Source: an uncultured Gemmatimonadota bacterium (GTDB lineage: Bacteria; Gemmatimonadota; Gemmatimonadetes; Gemmatimonadales; Gemmatimonadaceae). Taken from it: a stretch of 10,537 nt of DNA. The position numbers and the translations under genes are program-made. The notes below the pieces were generated by a model, which saw nothing but the letters and a program-made list of their open reading frames with translations, had not been told where the DNA came from and did no database searches. The DNA lies in assembly GCA_903894655.1 (NCBI GenBank), contig CAITQY010000438.1, forward strand, positions 1-10,537, given 5' to 3'. Positions 7,490 through 10,537 of this stretch are shown here, piece after piece (positions within the stretch are counted from its first letter, which is position 1; each line of letters opens with the position of its first letter).

Positions 7490-8878
7490 ATGTCGTTGTC
7501 ACTCGATTTCACGAACATGATGGGAGCGGCGCTGCCGCATGGCGCCGGCATCACCGCCGAGCAGCTCGCGGAGGCGTCCGGTGCATTCGCCAACGCGCAC
7601 GCCCGCGTGCACGCCATGCAGGCGGAACTCGGCTTTCTCACCTTGCCGGTGAACGACGCGTTGCGCGATGCCACGCTCGCCGTCGCCGAGCAGGCGCGTG
7701 GCCGCTTCGACGACGTGTTGTTGCTTGGCATCGGCGGCTCCGCCCTCGGCCCGATCGCGTTGCGCACCGCGTTGCGGCCGCCGGCGTGGAATACCCTGAG
7801 TGCCGATGCCCGCGGCGGCGCCCCGCGACTGCACGTGCTCGACAACGTGGATCCGGCCACCATCGCGGCCACGCTCGACCGGCTCGCGTTGGCCCGCACG
7901 CTGGTGCTGGTGATTTCGAAGTCCGGCGGCACGGTGGAAACAATGGCGCAGTATCTCATCGTGCGCGACGCCCTCGCGGGCGCGGTCGGCGAAGAGGCCG
8001 CGCGCCAGCACCTCATTTTCATCACGGACCCCGAGGTCGGAGCGCTGCGCACGATCGCGCGCGCCGAGGGCATCACCACGCTCGATGTGCCACCCAATGT
8101 CGGCGGCCGTTTCTCGGTGCTCTCGCCGGTCGGCATGCTGCCGGCGGCGCTGATCGGCATCGATGTGAAAGCGCTACTCGCCGGCGCCGCCGACGTCATG
8201 ACGCGCGCCGCCAGTGCTGACCTCTCCACGAATCTGCCGGGCACGTTCGCCGTGCTGCAGCATATCGCGCACACCGCGCACGGTCGCTCGGTGCAGGTGC
8301 TCATGCCCTATGCCGATCCGCTGCGCGATCTCGCCCTGTGGTTCGTCCAGCTCTGGGCCGAGTCTCTTGGCAAGCTGCGCAGCGACGGCACACCGGTGGG
8401 ACCGACCCCGCTGCCCGCCGTCGGCGCCACCGATCAGCACTCCCAGGTGCAGCTGTTCATGGAGGGGCCGCTCGACAAGACCGTCACCTTCATCACCGTG
8501 AAGGGACGTGAGCAGGAAGGCCCGATCCCCGCGCGCCACGCCGACATTCCGGAGCTCAGCTACCTCGCGGGGCATACGCTCGGTGAGCTCATCGATATCG
8601 AACAGCGCGCCACGGCCGGTGCGCTGGCGGCCCGCGGTCGGTTCAACGCCACCCTCGCCATCGATGCGGTCGACGCCTTCCATCTGGGCGCCCTCATGCA
8701 GACCTTCGCGCTCGCCACAGCGTACGCCGGTGTGCTCTACGATGTAAACGCTTTCAATCAGCCGGGCGTGGAGCTGGGCAAGAACTTCGCGTATGCCATG
8801 CTCGGGCGCGCCGGCAGCGAGCAGGCGCGCGCAGAATGGGACGCCCTACCCAAGCCGGACCCTCGCTTCCGCGTGTGA
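7490..8878 (+). CDS. pgi: glucose-6-phosphate isomerase
   Basis: Interconverts glucose-6-phosphate and fructose-6-phosphate. The 462-residue length matches the shorter bacterial isomerase type rather than the roughly 550-residue E. coli form. Visible motifs: the phosphate loop GIGGSALGP at 80-88, ISKSGGTVET at 142-151, GGRFSVLSPVG at 205-215 with Arg207, WAESLGK at 289-295 with catalytic Glu291, GATDQHSQVQLFMEGP at 312-327 with His317, and NQPGVELGKN at 423-432 with Lys431. Arg, Glu, His and Lys active-site positions are thus all present, so it should be active. The start at ATG 7490 is supported by GGGAG nine bases upstream. It follows the MBL-fold gene by 49 bases and is probably co-transcribed. 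Bifunctional phosphoglucose/phosphomannose isomerase is less likely, since those are shorter and lack the GATDQHSQ block. Confidence 0.96.
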   Translation: MSLSLDFTNMMGAALPHGAGITAEQLAEASGAFANAHARVHAMQAELGFLTLPVNDALRDATLAVAEQARGRFDDVLLLGIGGSALGPIALRTALRPPAWNTLSADARGGAPRLHVLDNVDPATIAATLDRLALARTLVLVISKSGGTVETMAQYLIVRDALAGAVGEEAARQHLIFITDPEVGALRTIARAEGITTLDVPPNVGGRFSVLSPVGMLPAALIGIDVKALLAGAADVMTRAASADLSTNLPGTFAVLQHIAHTAHGRSVQVLMPYADPLRDLALWFVQLWAESLGKLRSDGTPVGPTPLPAVGATDQHSQVQLFMEGPLDKTVTFITVKGREQEGPIPARHADIPELSYLAGHTLGELIDIEQRATAGALAARGRFNATLAIDAVDAFHLGALMQTFALATAYAGVLYDVNAFNQPGVELGKNFAYAMLGRAGSEQARAEWDALPKPDPRFRV

Positions 8879-8993
8879 TCCATCGTCCCACCATGCGGCG
8901 ACGCGCGACGCGCTACGCCAACCGGCCGGAAAGGGAATCCCGGACTTGCCGCACCCGTCCCTGCGGTGGGAACTTTCACTGGCAGACGCAGCG

Positions 8994-9043
8994 GGCTCCG
9001 GTAGGCCGGAGTCGCCGCTCCTTAACCCTGACCCGCTCCGGCT
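8994..9043 (+). promoter_or_regulatory. alternative hairpins in the pgi-aldolase spacer (possible leader RNA or attenuator)
   Basis: The 191-base spacer 8879-9069 holds no convincing gene. GGCTCCGG (8994-9001) can pair with CCGGAGTC (9006-9013) over a TAGG loop, giving 8 pairs including one G-U. The segment GGCCGGAGT (9004-9012) can instead pair with GCTCCGGCT (9035-9043), giving 9 pairs with G-U at both ends. The two folds exclude each other. A third hairpin, CCGCA/TGCGG, lies at 8949-8966. No U-tract follows any of them, so a standard intrinsic terminator is unlikely. A switch controlling the aldolase gene is conceivable, but high GC makes chance pairing common. Confidence 0.3.
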
Positions 9044-9069
9044 CGCGCTGGGCAGGATCCACAACACGA

Positions 9070-10488
9070 ATGTCCGATACGACGAAGCCCACGACGTCCT
9101 TGTTTGGCGGTGCTGTAACGGTGGAAGACGGGCGCGTGCAGCTGCATGACGCTGCCGTCCTGACCACTGCGCACATGGATGCGCTGGTTCATCAGGCTGT
9201 CTTCGGGAACGAAGGGGAGCGCACCTTCGCCCGCTGGCTCGTGTGGGAGCTCGGGCAGGCCGTCGGTGTTCGGGCCGCCTCGATCCACGAGTTGTATATC
9301 GCGCGCGGGCAAGGCAAGTGCAGCGGCTTCACGGTGCCCGCGATGAACATTCGCGCGCTCGCGTACGACACGACGCGTGCGGTGTTCCGCACTGCCAACA
9401 CGCTGCAGGCCGGCGCCTTCATTCTCGAAATTGCCCGCTCGGAGATTGCCTACACCGACCAGCGCCCCGACGAGTACGTGTCGGTGATTCTCGCGGCCGC
9501 GCTGCGCGAAGGCTATCGTGGGCCGGTGTTCATTCAGGGTGACCACTTTCAGGTCAACCACAAGAAGTTCGCCGTCGATCCGATCACGGAAGTGAACGCG
9601 GTCAAGGCGCTCGTCACCGAAGCCGTCGCCGCCGGCTTCTACAATATCGACGTCGACACGTCGACGCTGGTCGATCTCGCCAAGGAGACGCTGGCCGAAC
9701 AACAGCGCCTGAATTACGACGTCTGCGTCGAGATCACGCGCTTCGTGCGCGCTGCCGAGCCGGCTGGCGTGACGATCTCCATTGGCGGAGAAATCGGCGA
9801 AGTCGGCACCGAGAACAGCACGCCGGACGAGCTCGAGGCGTTCATGGACGGCTTCAACGCCACCCTCGAGGCGCAGGCGCCCGGTACGGCTGGGCTGTCC
9901 AAGATCTCGGTCCAGTCGGGTACGTCGCACGGCGGTATCGTGCTTGCCGACGGCTCCATCGCCGAGGTGGCCCTCGATTTCGACACGCTCGAGAAGCTCT
10001 CGAAGATTGGCCGCGACCGGTATAGCATGGCCGGTGCCGTCCAGCACGGAGCGTCCACGCTGCCCGACGCCGCATTCAGCAACTTCCCGCGGCTGGAGAC
10101 GGCGGAAATCCATCTCGCGACGAACTTCCAGACCATGATGTTCGATCACATCCCGGCCGCGCTGCGCGCCGATATGTACGCGTGGCTGGATACCAACGCG
10201 AAGGACGAACGCAAGGCGACCGACACCGACGAACAGTTCTACTATAAGGCGCGCAAGAAGGCGATCGGACCGTTCAAGAAGCAGTTGTGGGCGTTGCCCG
10301 CTGACGTGCGCGGCACGCTCGGCGCGGCGTACGACGCGAAGTTCACGTTCCTGTTCGAACAGCTGGGCATCGCCGGCACCCGCGCGATCGTCGAGCAGTT
10401 CGTCACGAGCCCCGAACAGCATCGCCCGTTTCCGACGGGAGCCAGCACCATCGTGGCCGCCCCGGACGACGCGGATCTTTCGGACTGA
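9070..10488 (+). CDS. class II (zinc) aldolase, fructose-bisphosphate aldolase-like, long form
   Basis: A 472-residue TIM-barrel aldolase. Motifs in class II order are FTVPAMNIRALAYDT at 87-101 (the usual AxN start of the barrel), FIQGDHFQ at 154-161 with Asp158 and zinc-type His159, FYNIDVDTS at 190-198, ISIGGEIGEVGTEN at 236-249 (equivalent of the acidic E-x-G block), VQSGTSHGG at 281-289 with His287, and GAVQHGASTLP at 322-332 with His326. These fit the three zinc His of class II aldolases. About 110 extra C-terminal residues (roughly 362-472), charged and helical, exceed the typical 300-360-residue enzyme. Genomic context (pgi, pyk, tal) favours cleavage of fructose-1,6-bisphosphate. Tagatose-bisphosphate or another ketose phosphate is possible, and a GatZ/KbaZ-type subunit cannot be excluded without alignment. 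ATG 9070 is chosen because upstream codons look non-coding; AGGA at 9054-9057 is a weak, distant ribosome site. Confidence 0.82.
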   Translation: MSDTTKPTTSLFGGAVTVEDGRVQLHDAAVLTTAHMDALVHQAVFGNEGERTFARWLVWELGQAVGVRAASIHELYIARGQGKCSGFTVPAMNIRALAYDTTRAVFRTANTLQAGAFILEIARSEIAYTDQRPDEYVSVILAAALREGYRGPVFIQGDHFQVNHKKFAVDPITEVNAVKALVTEAVAAGFYNIDVDTSTLVDLAKETLAEQQRLNYDVCVEITRFVRAAEPAGVTISIGGEIGEVGTENSTPDELEAFMDGFNATLEAQAPGTAGLSKISVQSGTSHGGIVLADGSIAEVALDFDTLEKLSKIGRDRYSMAGAVQHGASTLPDAAFSNFPRLETAEIHLATNFQTMMFDHIPAALRADMYAWLDTNAKDERKATDTDEQFYYKARKKAIGPFKKQLWALPADVRGTLGAAYDAKFTFLFEQLGIAGTRAIVEQFVTSPEQHRPFPTGASTIVAAPDDADLSD

Positions 10489-10514
10489 GTTGGCGGTATG
10501 GTGTGGTGCGTGGT

Positions 10515-10537
10515 GGGCGCGCCGACTCGGCGCGCCC
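10515..10537 (+). terminator. likely Rho-independent terminator stem after the aldolase gene
   Basis: GGGCGCGCC (10515-10523) and GGCGCGCCC (10529-10537) form a perfect 9-bp GC-only stem with loop GACTC, 26 bases past the aldolase stop. The window ends at the last stem base, so the T-tract that would prove a terminator cannot be seen. Each arm contains the self-complementary octamer GGCGCGCC. It would end the plus-strand carbon cluster. Confidence 0.65.

Noticed and set aside
9022..10422. Open frame of 466 codons antisense to the aldolase
   Set aside because: Same pattern of a shadow frame opposite a gene with clear class II aldolase motifs.

Overview
The window is high-GC, gene-dense bacterial chromosome, probably Gemmatimonadota or a similar Gram-negative lineage. 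The lineage is an inference. It rests on the GC-rich codon use, a secreted protein whose signal peptide ends in ...PLSAQA, a type II secretion (T2SS) pseudopilin cluster implying an outer membrane, and the rarity of strong Shine-Dalgarno sites. No phage, insertion sequence, CRISPR, rRNA or tRNA was seen, and no gene-free stretch exceeds 300 bases.

Left part (1-3758, minus strand, read right to left): a predicted S41-family protease lipoprotein, a secreted LolA-like protein, then pseudopilins in the order gspH-gspI-gspJ-gspK, with gspK cut by the window start. The last four junctions are stop/start overlaps (GTGA, GTGA, TGATG, ATGA), so this is a translationally coupled operon. The secreted LolA-like gene is joined to gspH in the same way.

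Centre (3759-3949): a divergent intergenic region of about 190 bases with an AT-rich island carrying nested inverted repeats, the best candidate for a shared promoter or operator.

Right part (3950-10488, plus strand): a central-carbon cluster of transaldolase, pyruvate kinase, a PhnP-type metallo-beta-lactamase-fold phosphodiesterase, glucose-6-phosphate isomerase and a long class II (zinc) aldolase of fructose-bisphosphate-aldolase type. Gaps are 91, 58, 49 and 191 bases. Transaldolase, isomerase and aldolase meet at fructose-6-phosphate, fructose-1,6-bisphosphate and glyceraldehyde-3-phosphate, and pyruvate kinase closes lower glycolysis. The 191-base spacer before the aldolase can form alternative, mutually exclusive hairpins. 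A perfect 9-bp GC hairpin just after the aldolase, at the window edge, is the likely terminator.

Most of the window is recognisable housekeeping content. No clearly new system is evident. The points worth a second look are a GspI start that appears to lack a prepilin leader, an S41 protease without the CtpA-type lysine, the alternative hairpins before the aldolase, a 10-base copy of the 16S 3' tail sequence before the LolA-like gene, and the gene mix of the carbon cluster.
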